From: Tolypothrix brevis GSE-NOS-MK-07-07A
GTDB taxonomy: Bacteria > Cyanobacteriota > Cyanobacteriia > Cyanobacteriales > Nostocaceae
Length of the DNA stretch: 64,000 bases
Assembly: GCA_019358985.1 (NCBI GenBank)
Contig: JAHHIJ010000039.1
Location: 1 to 64,000 of the forward strand
Direction of reading: 5' to 3'
Position numbers and translations under genes: made by a program. The notes under the pieces were generated by a model. The model was given only the letters and a program-made list of their open reading frames with translations. It searched no databases and was not told the origin of the DNA. Below are positions 35,951 through 45,750 of this stretch, in pieces (positions within the stretch are counted from its first letter, which is position 1; each line of letters opens with the position of its first letter).

Positions 35951-38900
35951 ATGCGCGATCGCAAACAAAAACGAATTGTAACGGTATTTATCGCTCTCGT
36001 GGCAATGGTTTCGACTTATTTGCCCCATTTACCAATCCTACCTGCTCAACAAGTATTTGCCCAAACCCCAAATACAGAAGTTGAAGCTAAACCTGTTGAA
36101 AAAGCTCCGGTATCGGGGAATTTTATCGATTACTATGCAGAGGAAAGACAACTTAAAGGACATGAGGGTAGCGTTAACAGTGCTAATTTTAGTCCCAATG
36201 GTAAGTTTATAGTCACTGCGGGTGTCGATAAAACAGCTCGTATATGGGATTTTTCAGGTCAACAATTGCAAGTATTACGAGGACATGAAGGTAGTGTACG
36301 TAGTGCAAATTTTAGTCCCAATGGACAACTGATTGTTACTGCATCCTTTGATCGCACGGCGCGAGTGTGGGACAATTCGGGTAAAGAGCTTGTTTCGCTG
36401 AAAGGGCATGAGGGTAAGCTTTTCAGTGCAAATTTTAGCCCAGATGGTCAACGAATAGTGACTGCTGGGGTGGATGGTGTTCGCTTGTGGGATACGGATG
36501 GTAAGCAGTTGGGGGAAATTAAGGGACATCTGGGAAGTGTTTACAGTGCCAATTTTAGCCCTGATGGTAAGTTGATTGTTACCGCAGGTGCGGATAAAAC
36601 TGCGCGTATTTGGGATAGTTCGGGTAAGTTTTTAACAGAGTTGAAAGGGCATACGGATACAGTTTGGAGTGCGAATTTTAGCCCTGATAGTCAGCAGGTT
36701 GTCACGGCTTCTGAGGATAAGACAGCACGGGTGTGGGATTTATCGGGGAAGGAGTTAGCGGTTTTATCAGCACATGTGGATACGGTGTGGAGTGCGAGTT
36801 TTAGTCCTGATGGGCAGAAAATTGTTACCGCATCCGTTGATAGAATTGGGCGACTGTGGGATTTAGAAGGTAGGTTGTTGGCAAAGTTGCAGCAGCATAC
36901 TGATGGGGTGAATAGTGGAAGTTTTAGTTTTGATGGGAAGTGGATAGTTACTGCGGGGAATGATGGAACAGGAAGGGTTTGGGATATTAACAGTAAATTA
37001 TTGACCGAGTTAAAAGTAAGTGATACCCCAGTAGAGGAACTACGAGATAGGTCGCTTGAGGGTGCTAGTGCAAGTTTCAGTGCCAATGGTAAATTTATAG
37101 TTACTGAGTCCAACCATGTAATCCGTGTTTGGGATAGTTCTGGAACCTTACTTTTTGAACGTGAAGGTGAATATGCGAGCTTTAGCCCTGATAGTACAAA
37201 AATTATCACTCTATCTGGCGGCACTCCTTACATATGCGACATATCAGGTAAATTACTTTTAACAATACAATCCCAGAATGGTGAGCATAATCTTGGAATC
37301 AACAAGGCTGTTTTTAGTCCAGACAGCAAACATATTGCTACCGTATCTGATGATGATCTTCAACTTTGGGATTTACGGGGTAAGCCAATTGTAAAATTCA
37401 AAGAAAATATATATTTTTACGCCGATGATATAGAATTTAGTCCAGATGGCAAATTCATTATTACTTCAAAATCGTCTCAAAATTCAACATTGTTATGGAA
37501 TATTGCAAGTAAATTTAAAATAGAACTTAAAGGTCATAAAGGTCATATTAAAAGTAATAATTTTAGTCCAGATAGTAAGTATATTGTTACTGCATCTAGG
37601 AATGGAGATGTTTTGTTGTGGGATAATTCAGGCAAGTTTATTATAAAAATGCAAGGACATCAAGATGCTCTATATAGTGCTAAATTTAGTTCAGATGGTA
37701 AACTAATAATTACTACATCACTAGATGGAACAGCTATACTTTGGGATATATATGGTAAAGCACTATTAAAGATACAGGGAGATAAATCTTCTATAGTGAG
37801 CGCAAGTTTGAGTTCTGATAATAAAAGAATTTTAACTACATATAGAGACGGTTCCGCCAAAATTTGGGATTTATCTGGAAAAGAATTAGTGCTTCTTCAA
37901 GGACATAAACATGGAGTGAATGGCATTTTCAGCCCTGATGATAAAAGAATTATCACAGCATCTTGGGACGGTAGCGTAAAAGTTTGGTATTTATTAAATA
38001 AGCATTTACATCAATTGGCATTACCAGAAAATATATCTTCCAAAAAAGCCAAACTAAGATATGATTCTAGGGAACAGCAGCTTAATCGCAGATATAAAAA
38101 TATTAACAGTATCAGTTTTAGTCATGATGAAAAACTAGTAGCAACAGCTTTTGGAGATGATAAAAAGTATAATGCTCAAATCTGGGATATTTCCGGGAAG
38201 CTGTTGTTTGAATTGCAAGGACATGAGGGTAGTGTTAATAGTGTTAATTTCAGTTATGATAATAAATATATTGTCACAGCATCTTCTGATAAAACTGCTA
38301 GGATATGGAACACATCTGGGAAGCAGATAGTAATATTAACAGGTCAAAATAAAATATTGAATAGCGCAGTTTTTAGCCCTGATAATGATTATATAGTTAC
38401 TAGTTCTGAATATATTGTTTGTATTTTGGATAGTAAAGAAAGTATTACCTTAAAATATAAGCAAACATCTGAACATAATATAACGAATCAGCACGCAAAA
38501 AATCAGTATGCTAAAGTTAATAAAGAAGAAGCAGTAGATACATCATTAAATTGTAAAGCAACTTTAAGACATCAAGAACCTATTATTAATACGATTATTA
38601 GTCCGAATAGTAAGTTTATTATTACTACATCATATAATACTACTAGTTTATGGGACATGACTGGCAATTTAATAACTGAATTTAAAGGTTCGCATATGAC
38701 CCAAGCAAGCTTTAGCTCTGATAGCCAAAGTATTGCAATCGCACATGATGATGTAGCTGATATTTATGATGTTTCTGGAAAACTAAAATCCAGATTTAAA
38801 ATAGGTAGTTTGTTTACTACAGGACAAAATAAATTTCAGCGCATTAGTTTTAGTCCAGATGGTAAAAAGATTTTAATTTCAAATGGAGGAGTAAAAATAT

Positions 38901-41900
38901 TTGATATTTGGGGTAAATTAATTACCAATTTTTTTCAGTCAGATGTTGGTGTTTTTAGCCCAGATGGGGATAAAGTTATTACTATTTCAAATTCAGACAT
39001 AATGTTTTGGAATGTTTCTGAGATAGATAATAAATTGACACAAGATATCTCGAAAAAATTATTAAAAAGATTTAATATTAAAACATCATTATCGCTATTA
39101 TCCAATATAGTTATCAGCCCAAATGGTAATTTTATTGCAACTATTCCTAACGATTTAGATTCATTTAACCAACCACAGCTATGGAATATGTCAGGTCAGT
39201 TAGTAGCAGAATTAAAAATAAGCTCTAGCCCAAATATAATTAATTTTAGTCCAGATGGAAAATTAATTGTCACCACATCAGAATCAGAAGTTAAAAATAT
39301 AAAAATATGGAATAATTCTGGTAAGTTCTTAACTTTATTTAAACAGAAAAAAACTAACAAAAATTTTAGTGTTTTAAAATTTAGCCCTGATAGTCAGAGA
39401 ATTATAAATATAGATAATAATGTTGTCTATATACGAGATACTTCTGGAAATATACTAAATAGCATAAGACATGAAAAAGAGAGTATTAATGATGTCATTT
39501 TTAGTCATGACAGTAAGTATATTATTACTATAGGCTCTAATACAGTTCGCGTATGGAATAATTCTGGGAAGCTACAATGTAGTATTAAGCATGAACAAGG
39601 TCGTATTAATTATGCTAGTTTTAATCTGGATGGAAAGTATATCTTGACCAAAGGTACTGATACTACATTCCGAGTATGGGATAATTCTGGTAAACAAATT
39701 CTTAAATTAGGCTCACCACAAAAGATAGATCATTATTTAGAACTGAGGGTCGGAGGAGAACCTGAAGTTGTTCCAGATTTCACCCATGCTAGTTTTAGCC
39801 CAAATGGTAAATTAATTGCAGCATCAGATAAAAATCGAATCACTACAATTTTGGATGTTAGCGGAAAAAAAATAGCAGAACTTAAAGGGACTTATTTAAG
39901 TTTTAATCCTGATAGCAAACATATCCTCACAATGACTGATGAAAAAACAGTCAAATTATGGGATATTTACGGCAAATCAATAGCCGATTTTAGACATCAT
40001 CAATATATCGAACAAGTAGTATTTAGTCCTAATGGAAAATTCATATCTATTGTTACGCAAGGTACAGTTGAAAATAGCCAATTATCGACAGAAAAATTAG
40101 ATAGAAATAACACTATCAATATATGGAATATATCTGGAGAAAAAACAGCAGAAATTCAAGGGCTGTACCAAGGCTTTAGTCCCGACAGTAAAATGATTCT
40201 AACTATATTTGTGAGTAAATCTACTCTAAAGAATGCTAGAGATTATAGTTTTCCAGAAATTAGGGATACTTCTGGGAAATTATTAGCCTCGCTAAAAATA
40301 CCACGATATAGCGTCGAAAACGCAAGTTTTAGTCCTGATAGTAAACTAGTTGTCACTAATTCTTGGGATGAGATACCCCGAATATGGGATATTTCTGGTA
40401 ACATGCTAGCCAAATTCAGAGGAAACATGCTAGCCAAATTCAGAGAAAATAACTTAATTTTCAACAGCATTTTCAAGAGTGCAGAATTTAGTCCAGATGG
40501 AAAGCGAATAATAACAGTATATGATGGCACTTCTATATTATGGGACTTATCTGGTAAACAGTTAGCTCGCTTTGGAGAAAACCCTAATTCTTCTCCAAAA
40601 GTAGAAGCAGATAGATTGAGAGATTTGGAATTCTATGCTCCCAATTGTGATTTAGCATTAGAACCTTGGCAAAAAGCATTAAAAATATATAGAGAAATAG
40701 ATGAACACGAAAATCACACCTTGATGTATGAAAAGCTGGGGAATGCTTACTCTTGTCTCAGTGATTACAGCAAAGCTATTCAATCTTACTCCCAAGGATT
40801 ATTAATCGCCCAGAAATTTAAATATTCTGAAAGACAAGCAACTATTCTTAGCACTTTAGGAAATGTTTACAATACTTTAGTTGAAGATGATACAGCACTT
40901 CAGAAATATGATGAAGCCTTAAAAATTCTTCCTCAAGGTAATTCCCGACTCAAATCAGAAGTTTTACGAGGAAGAGGAAATATTTATAACTTGCGAGGTA
41001 GCTTTCCAGAAGCCGTGAAGGACTATCAGGAAGCATTAAATATAGACGAATCAATAAAGAATGAGTCTGCTATCTCCGAAAGCCAAGTCCAATTGGCAAG
41101 CATTTATCTAGCATTAGAAGATATAAATAAAGCCACCCAATATTATAAAGATAATTTAGATTTTAACGAAATTGAATCATTAGCTGGTTTGGGGAGAATT
41201 GAACTTTTATTAAGCAATGTAGATAAATCAATCACTTTATTTAATAAAAGTTTAAGAGCAGCAGAACAACTTGCAAATAAAGAAGGCAAAGGAAATGCTT
41301 TTTACAATTTAGGATTAGCTTATTATAAATTAGGTCAGCTTCCTGAAGCCGAGCAAAATCTTCGTAATGCAATTGAAGTATGGGAAAACCTACGTCTTAA
41401 TCTTGAAGATACCAATAAAATCTCCATATTTGAAAAACAGACTCGTACCTATCGCCTACTTCAACAAATATTAATCGCTCAAAATCAACCCGATAAAGCA
41501 CTCGAAATCAGCGAAAGTGGACGTGCCAGAGCCTTTGTAGAACTCCTCAGCCAAAAACTATCACCCAACCCAAAAGAAGAATCAAAAATTACACCACCAG
41601 ACCTAAATCAAATAAAGCAAATTGCCGACTCTCAAAACGCCACTATCGTCCAATACTCAATTATCTACGATGAATCAAAAAACGAAAGTAAAGCACAAAA
41701 GCAAGAATCAAAACTCTATATCTGGGTAGTCAAACCCAATGACGAAAAAATAGAATTTACAGAAGTAAACCTCAATAAATATTTACAAGCAGACGATATT
41801 AACCTAGAAGAACTTGTTAACAACTCTCGCGAATCATTTGGTGTTTACCGTAATGCCTCTAGAGCTAAAACTCCAGTCACTAACACCCCAGGCAAGCGCG

Positions 41901-42799
41901 ATCAATTTTTAATAACAATTAATCCTGAACTTGAAAAAGAAAATCTCACCGAATACTTAGAGAAACTCCATAAAATATTAATCGCTCCCATCGCCCAATT
42001 TTTACCCAAATATGAAACTCAGCGCGTGATTTTCGTTCCGCAAGGAGAACTCTTCTTAGTACCTTTCCCCGCACTAATCGACGAAACTGGTAAACATCTC
42101 ATCGAAAAACATACCATCCTCACCGCACCCTCAATTCAAGTATTAGAATTAACTCGCAAAGCAAAAGAAGACAAAAAACAAATAAACCCAAGGAAAGCTT
42201 TAGTTGTCGGTAATCCCACAATGCCAGATGCATCCTTAAAAAGTTTAGAAGGTGCAGAAGCAGAAGCAAAAGCCATATCATGCCCCACACTACTCAACAC
42301 TAAACCCCTAATCGGTAAAGCAGCTACCGAAACAGAAGTAGTCGCCAAAATGCCCCAAGCTAAAATAATTCACCTAGCAACACACGGATTATTCGATGAC
42401 TTACGCGGTTTGGGGAGTGCGATCGCTTTAGCACCTTCTGGTAAAGACGACGGTTTGCTAACTGCGGAAGAAATTTTGAATTTTAAACAAAAACTAAACG
42501 CTGATTTAGTTGTTCTCAGCGCTTGTGATACAGGTAGGGGAAGAATTACAGGTGACGGGGTAATTGGCTTATCACGCGCTTTTATTAGTGCAGGAGTACC
42601 AAGCGTTGTTGTCTCCCTGTGGGCTGTACCCGATGGTGAAACAGCATTTTTGATGGAAAGATTCTATGAAAATTGGCTACAAAATATTGATGAACCAGAC
42701 AAAGCAACAGCATTACGAAATGCGATGCTAACAACGAAGCAGAAATATCCAAATCCCCGTCAGTGGGCAGCATTTACTTTGATTGGGGAAGCAGAGTAA
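35951..42799 (+). CDS. Giant exported WD40-TPR-CHAT protease
   Basis: 2282 aa. Signal peptide (IVTVFIALVAMVSTYLPHLP, then VFAQTP). Residues about 65-1535 are WD40 repeats, roughly 35 blades, with the first ones canonical (SANFSPDGKLIVTAGADKTA, then RIWDSSGK) and the middle ones more divergent, enough for several propellers. TPR units occupy about 1555-1850. The CHAT domain ends the protein, with His in HLATHGLF at about 2144 and Cys in VVLSACDTGRG at about 2190. So two binding modules are joined to one protease. WD40 and TPR in front of caspase-fold proteases recall apoptosome-like assemblies, but no NTPase domain is present. It is last in the operon from 32137. Confidence 0.85.
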   Translation: MRDRKQKRIVTVFIALVAMVSTYLPHLPILPAQQVFAQTPNTEVEAKPVEKAPVSGNFIDYYAEERQLKGHEGSVNSANFSPNGKFIVTAGVDKTARIWDFSGQQLQVLRGHEGSVRSANFSPNGQLIVTASFDRTARVWDNSGKELVSLKGHEGKLFSANFSPDGQRIVTAGVDGVRLWDTDGKQLGEIKGHLGSVYSANFSPDGKLIVTAGADKTARIWDSSGKFLTELKGHTDTVWSANFSPDSQQVVTASEDKTARVWDLSGKELAVLSAHVDTVWSASFSPDGQKIVTASVDRIGRLWDLEGRLLAKLQQHTDGVNSGSFSFDGKWIVTAGNDGTGRVWDINSKLLTELKVSDTPVEELRDRSLEGASASFSANGKFIVTESNHVIRVWDSSGTLLFEREGEYASFSPDSTKIITLSGGTPYICDISGKLLLTIQSQNGEHNLGINKAVFSPDSKHIATVSDDDLQLWDLRGKPIVKFKENIYFYADDIEFSPDGKFIITSKSSQNSTLLWNIASKFKIELKGHKGHIKSNNFSPDSKYIVTASRNGDVLLWDNSGKFIIKMQGHQDALYSAKFSSDGKLIITTSLDGTAILWDIYGKALLKIQGDKSSIVSASLSSDNKRILTTYRDGSAKIWDLSGKELVLLQGHKHGVNGIFSPDDKRIITASWDGSVKVWYLLNKHLHQLALPENISSKKAKLRYDSREQQLNRRYKNINSISFSHDEKLVATAFGDDKKYNAQIWDISGKLLFELQGHEGSVNSVNFSYDNKYIVTASSDKTARIWNTSGKQIVILTGQNKILNSAVFSPDNDYIVTSSEYIVCILDSKESITLKYKQTSEHNITNQHAKNQYAKVNKEEAVDTSLNCKATLRHQEPIINTIISPNSKFIITTSYNTTSLWDMTGNLITEFKGSHMTQASFSSDSQSIAIAHDDVADIYDVSGKLKSRFKIGSLFTTGQNKFQRISFSPDGKKILISNGGVKIFDIWGKLITNFFQSDVGVFSPDGDKVITISNSDIMFWNVSEIDNKLTQDISKKLLKRFNIKTSLSLLSNIVISPNGNFIATIPNDLDSFNQPQLWNMSGQLVAELKISSSPNIINFSPDGKLIVTTSESEVKNIKIWNNSGKFLTLFKQKKTNKNFSVLKFSPDSQRIINIDNNVVYIRDTSGNILNSIRHEKESINDVIFSHDSKYIITIGSNTVRVWNNSGKLQCSIKHEQGRINYASFNLDGKYILTKGTDTTFRVWDNSGKQILKLGSPQKIDHYLELRVGGEPEVVPDFTHASFSPNGKLIAASDKNRITTILDVSGKKIAELKGTYLSFNPDSKHILTMTDEKTVKLWDIYGKSIADFRHHQYIEQVVFSPNGKFISIVTQGTVENSQLSTEKLDRNNTINIWNISGEKTAEIQGLYQGFSPDSKMILTIFVSKSTLKNARDYSFPEIRDTSGKLLASLKIPRYSVENASFSPDSKLVVTNSWDEIPRIWDISGNMLAKFRGNMLAKFRENNLIFNSIFKSAEFSPDGKRIITVYDGTSILWDLSGKQLARFGENPNSSPKVEADRLRDLEFYAPNCDLALEPWQKALKIYREIDEHENHTLMYEKLGNAYSCLSDYSKAIQSYSQGLLIAQKFKYSERQATILSTLGNVYNTLVEDDTALQKYDEALKILPQGNSRLKSEVLRGRGNIYNLRGSFPEAVKDYQEALNIDESIKNESAISESQVQLASIYLALEDINKATQYYKDNLDFNEIESLAGLGRIELLLSNVDKSITLFNKSLRAAEQLANKEGKGNAFYNLGLAYYKLGQLPEAEQNLRNAIEVWENLRLNLEDTNKISIFEKQTRTYRLLQQILIAQNQPDKALEISESGRARAFVELLSQKLSPNPKEESKITPPDLNQIKQIADSQNATIVQYSIIYDESKNESKAQKQESKLYIWVVKPNDEKIEFTEVNLNKYLQADDINLEELVNNSRESFGVYRNASRAKTPVTNTPGKRDQFLITINPELEKENLTEYLEKLHKILIAPIAQFLPKYETQRVIFVPQGELFLVPFPALIDETGKHLIEKHTILTAPSIQVLELTRKAKEDKKQINPRKALVVGNPTMPDASLKSLEGAEAEAKAISCPTLLNTKPLIGKAATETEVVAKMPQAKIIHLATHGLFDDLRGLGSAIALAPSGKDDGLLTAEEILNFKQKLNADLVVLSACDTGRGRITGDGVIGLSRAFISAGVPSVVVSLWAVPDGETAFLMERFYENWLQNIDEPDKATALRNAMLTTKQKYPNPRQWAAFTLIGEAE

Positions 42800-43119
42800 G
42801 TAAAAATCGAGTATTTGACATTTGTAGAGATAAGCGATCGCGCTATGCGATGCTCCCCTTGTGAGCATCGCATACCGACTCTTCCTGAGTATCCCTTAAT
42901 CGGGACTTTCAGCGGCTTCTATGCGGAGCAAAATCCATCCTCTGAAAACACCTTCATTGGAGGATTGGGTAAAGGTCACTCTCATTGATTCAAAAAAATA
43001 TCGCTATCACTCACAGACAAAATCAATTTAGCACTCTCACAAAGATACGTACCAATATTGTGGTTTTTAGCGGCTTGTTAACACTATTGTCAACTATTTG
43101 AGAGTTGTTAACTTCCTTT
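42800..43119. other. Intergenic region between convergent blocks
   Basis: 320 bases between the CHAT operon (+) and the conjugation operon (-). Besides the hairpin at 42845-42873, only weak palindromes were seen. No gene. Confidence 0.5.
42845..42873. terminator. 11-bp hairpin after the giant CHAT gene
   Basis: ATGCGATGCTC (42845-42855) pairs with GAGCATCGCAT (42863-42873) around a 7-base loop. It is 45 bases after the stop of the WD40-TPR-CHAT gene. It overlaps a HIP1-like run and has no T-tract, so it may be a repeat rather than a terminator. Confidence 0.45.
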
Positions 43120-43980
43120 CTATTTTCCCCTGTGCATCACCGAAGAGCGCTGCTGTCCTAGTCTGAGTAAACGGTCATTTAAGGCGATTCTTCCTAATTC
43201 AGAAATAACCTCAACTGGAACACCAACAGATGTAGCTACTTCTGGGATTGTTACTCTGCTATTTCGCAATAGAGATAAAACTTGCTGCATTTTAAGAACA
43301 ACTGGATCGCTTTTGTTGGTGTAACCCCGATTAATAGCAATTCTCAACCCGGTTTCAATATCATCTACTCTCGCTCTGCGATTTTTATCTATTAATAGTG
43401 TCTGCTGTCCAGCGATTGCGCTACTTTCAGAAGCTGCTCCGCGTCTTAGCGCAGTGCCGGAGACAATGCCTTCTCTACGAGAGGCTCCGCCAACGGCAAC
43501 GTCTTCTCTGCGAGACGCTACGCGAACGACGAACGCATCTGCAATTTTAATACCAACATAGTCAATGTTTCTACGCACTGTAACAATATCGAAGTTATAG
43601 AGTCGCTTTTGTCCCGCTTGGTCTACAGTTTGGACAAGTAAGTTAGTAATGGCAGTGGTGGTAGCCCCTGGAAACTTTAGTGGTCGGATTGCCCTCAGAA
43701 AGATGGTTGTAGCGCGTCCGCTTTTTAAATCTGTATCTGTGGTGTAGACTAATTGTGAAGGATCTGCTACCAAAATATAGGCGATCGCCTCGTCGGTTTG
43801 AGTAAAGCTAATAGGCGTAGCACGTCCTGGAGTAATTTGAACCTGAATTCTGTTGTTTGCAGCCATATCCCTTTCAATCAAGCGATATGCAGGAGTTTGT
43901 GCTTGTGCCTGTACAACAGGTGCTGTCACACTGAGCAGTAATGTGCTAGTGCCGATGATAAGAGTAGCAAATTGTTTCAT
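43120..43980 (-). CDS. VirB9/TrbG-like conjugation protein
   Basis: 286 aa with a signal peptide (LIIGTSTLLLSVTAPVVQAQA). The N-terminal half has the VirB9/TrbG style: strand-rich with ISFTQTDEAIAYILVADPSQLVY and TTIFLRAIR, and matches a type IV secretion outer-ring protein. It overlaps the VirB10 gene by 4 bases (ATGA), which fits a complex partner. Around residues 150-185 the protein contains ASRREDVAVGGASRREG and TALRRGAAS, which come from inserted dispersed repeats (43430-43535), so the C-terminal half is interrupted by about 35 foreign residues. The call rests on position and general shape; no single decisive motif. Confidence 0.6.
   Translation of the reverse strand: MKQFATLIIGTSTLLLSVTAPVVQAQAQTPAYRLIERDMAANNRIQVQITPGRATPISFTQTDEAIAYILVADPSQLVYTTDTDLKSGRATTIFLRAIRPLKFPGATTTAITNLLVQTVDQAGQKRLYNFDIVTVRRNIDYVGIKIADAFVVRVASRREDVAVGGASRREGIVSGTALRRGAASESSAIAGQQTLLIDKNRRARVDDIETGLRIAINRGYTNKSDPVVLKMQQVLSLLRNSRVTIPEVATSVGVPVEVISELGRIALNDRLLRLGQQRSSVMHRGK
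43430..43535. repeat. Small dispersed repeats inserted in frame in the VirB9-like gene
   Basis: A chain of palindromic pieces typical of Nostoc repeats (TCTCTACGAGAGGCTCCGCC, TCTCTGCGAGACGCTACGCG) lies within the gene and adds about 35 residues rich in R, G and A without breaking the frame. Confidence 0.7.
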
Positions 43981-45629
43981 CGTTCAACTTTCAAAAAACT
44001 ATTGACGACAACCGAGACTTCTGTACCTTCAGGTAAAAACTGGATATTGGGACGTTGTAGTAATTCCTGCACTGCTTGGTCAGAGCGTCTAGACAGACGT
44101 TCACTGACTGGACTAAAAAAGCCTTCTAGCGCCGCAGCCCAAATCTGAGGATTAGAGTTACTAGTAATAGTACTTTGGTTAAAAGTGCCACTAGAAACAA
44201 CAGTGCTAGATTGAGTACGGGGCTGATTCACTATGCTTCCCACCTTACCCAAACTACTGAGTAATCCAACTAACAAATCTTGTTGGGCAATATCTGTCCC
44301 CACATCATTCAGCTTTTTAGCAATTAATGGTTGCTGTCCTCGACCGCGAATTAACAGAGTTTCAGCCGGAATGGTTTCCTGTTTGACTGTACCTTGGGAG
44401 TCAGGGTAAATCAGTGCGATCGCACTAGCAGATACCAAGTTATTCTTTTTACCTACTGCCACTGTTTTCGTTACTAAAACAGTACCAGCCGGGAGTGCCA
44501 CCGTGCCATCTGTGGCTGTGAGAGGTTTGGTTAACTCGATAGCAAAGCGATCACTCTTATTATTCCCTCCCTGATCCCAAATCATCGGCATGATAATTCT
44601 ACCTGTGGCAGATGTACCCAGTGCTACCTCTTTAGTTTCATTGACATTGAGATTGGTTGTAGCTACAGGGGTGCGATTGAGGATACCTACCATTCCTGGA
44701 GTCAAGTTATCAGTTTTACTGTCAGTGCTTTTAGAGCCAATTAAAACTGTTTGAATACCAGGGTCTTGGGGAGTAGAAATAGATGCCCTAGCTGTTTGTT
44801 TCGAGTCAGTTGGAGTTTGAGTCTTCACTGCAACTTCTGACTGAGTTTCAGCTGCTTTAGAGTTACCAATTTGCGACTGTCCCAGGCTAGCTAGTTGGTT
44901 CCACTGCTGGAAAGGATCGACATTACTTTCAGGCTGTCGTATTGGTGTTGAAGCTTGATAACTTACAGGATTTGGAGAAATATACCGCACTACTGGGGGC
45001 GCAGGTTGAGAAATTCTTACAGGAGTTATTGGTGTTGTGCGTGATGCAGGAGTTGTGCGCGGTGAAAAAGTTTGAGGTGCTGTACGAGGAGGTGGAGGTG
45101 GAGATGGCGTTGGTTTGAGTTTATTTTGTAGTGTTGGACTTGGGGATTTAGCAGCAACAGGTTCCACTTTGAGTTGTTGCCGTTGGTCTTGAAATGCTAA
45201 TCTGCTTTTAAGTTCGGCAGATTCATCCAAAACTGGTTCGTCTTTTGGAGATGTAGTAAGCTGTTGGACTACTTGTTTGACAGGAGGTTTCGGTTGGAGA
45301 AATCCAAACCAGATCAGTGCTACAGAGCCAATAACCATTCCGACTAAGCCAACTACCGAACCTAGTCGCACACTAGGTTTTTCTGCTAACGGTCGCTCTA
45401 CCGCTCCTTCTGCATCTTGTTTCAAGCGATATTCTTCGGAAATGAGATTACTTGCGGTAGGGTTATAACCTGCTAACAACTGCTCCTCTTCAGGGCTGAT
45501 ATCATCATCAGCGACCAAAGTGGCTTGGGTAGAGTGATGATTGCCGTTAGTACTGTTGAATTCAGGCGAGGAATCAGCAGAATTTTCGTTTAGGTAGTCA
45601 AATTCATGGTTTTGATTTGAATTGGTCAT
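43977..45629 (-). CDS. virB10: VirB10/TrbI-like conjugation protein
   Basis: 550 aa from the ATG at 45629. This start is chosen over 45818 because AAAGGAAAAGGG lies just upstream and because the longer frame would overlap the virB8-like gene and the palindrome at 45663-45737. Layout: acidic cytoplasmic N-terminus, one membrane span (VVGLVGMVIGSVALIWFGFL), a proline-rich periplasmic arm (PTPSPPPPPRTAP), and the C-terminal TrbI domain (ATGRIIMPMIWDQG, AIELTKPLTATDGTVALPAGT, ETLLIRGRG). VirB10 links inner and outer membrane parts of the type IV secretion channel. Confidence 0.8.
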   Translation of the reverse strand: MTNSNQNHEFDYLNENSADSSPEFNSTNGNHHSTQATLVADDDISPEEEQLLAGYNPTASNLISEEYRLKQDAEGAVERPLAEKPSVRLGSVVGLVGMVIGSVALIWFGFLQPKPPVKQVVQQLTTSPKDEPVLDESAELKSRLAFQDQRQQLKVEPVAAKSPSPTLQNKLKPTPSPPPPPRTAPQTFSPRTTPASRTTPITPVRISQPAPPVVRYISPNPVSYQASTPIRQPESNVDPFQQWNQLASLGQSQIGNSKAAETQSEVAVKTQTPTDSKQTARASISTPQDPGIQTVLIGSKSTDSKTDNLTPGMVGILNRTPVATTNLNVNETKEVALGTSATGRIIMPMIWDQGGNNKSDRFAIELTKPLTATDGTVALPAGTVLVTKTVAVGKKNNLVSASAIALIYPDSQGTVKQETIPAETLLIRGRGQQPLIAKKLNDVGTDIAQQDLLVGLLSSLGKVGSIVNQPRTQSSTVVSSGTFNQSTITSNSNPQIWAAALEGFFSPVSERLSRRSDQAVQELLQRPNIQFLPEGTEVSVVVNSFLKVER

Positions 45630-45662
45630 AATTCTACCCTTTTCCTTTAGGGGTTGTGCAAA

Positions 45663-45737
45663 AATAAATTGGTCAGCCGTCTTACCTAGATCCGCGATAC
45701 CAACGAAAAATTTCAATACACGGCTGACCAATTTATT
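45663..45737. repeat. 75-bp palindromic element
   Basis: AATAAATTGGTCAGCCGT at 45663-45680 and its exact complement at 45720-45737, 39 bases apart. It lies between the VirB8-like and VirB10 genes. It could be a MITE-like insertion or an RNA hairpin that tunes expression within the operon. Confidence 0.75.
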
Positions 45738-45750
45738 CAAGCAAGGGTGC

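Noticed and set aside
36275-37860. Several long frames antisense to the WD40 gene
   Set aside because: They mirror the repeated WD40 codons and lack ribosome sites and family likeness.
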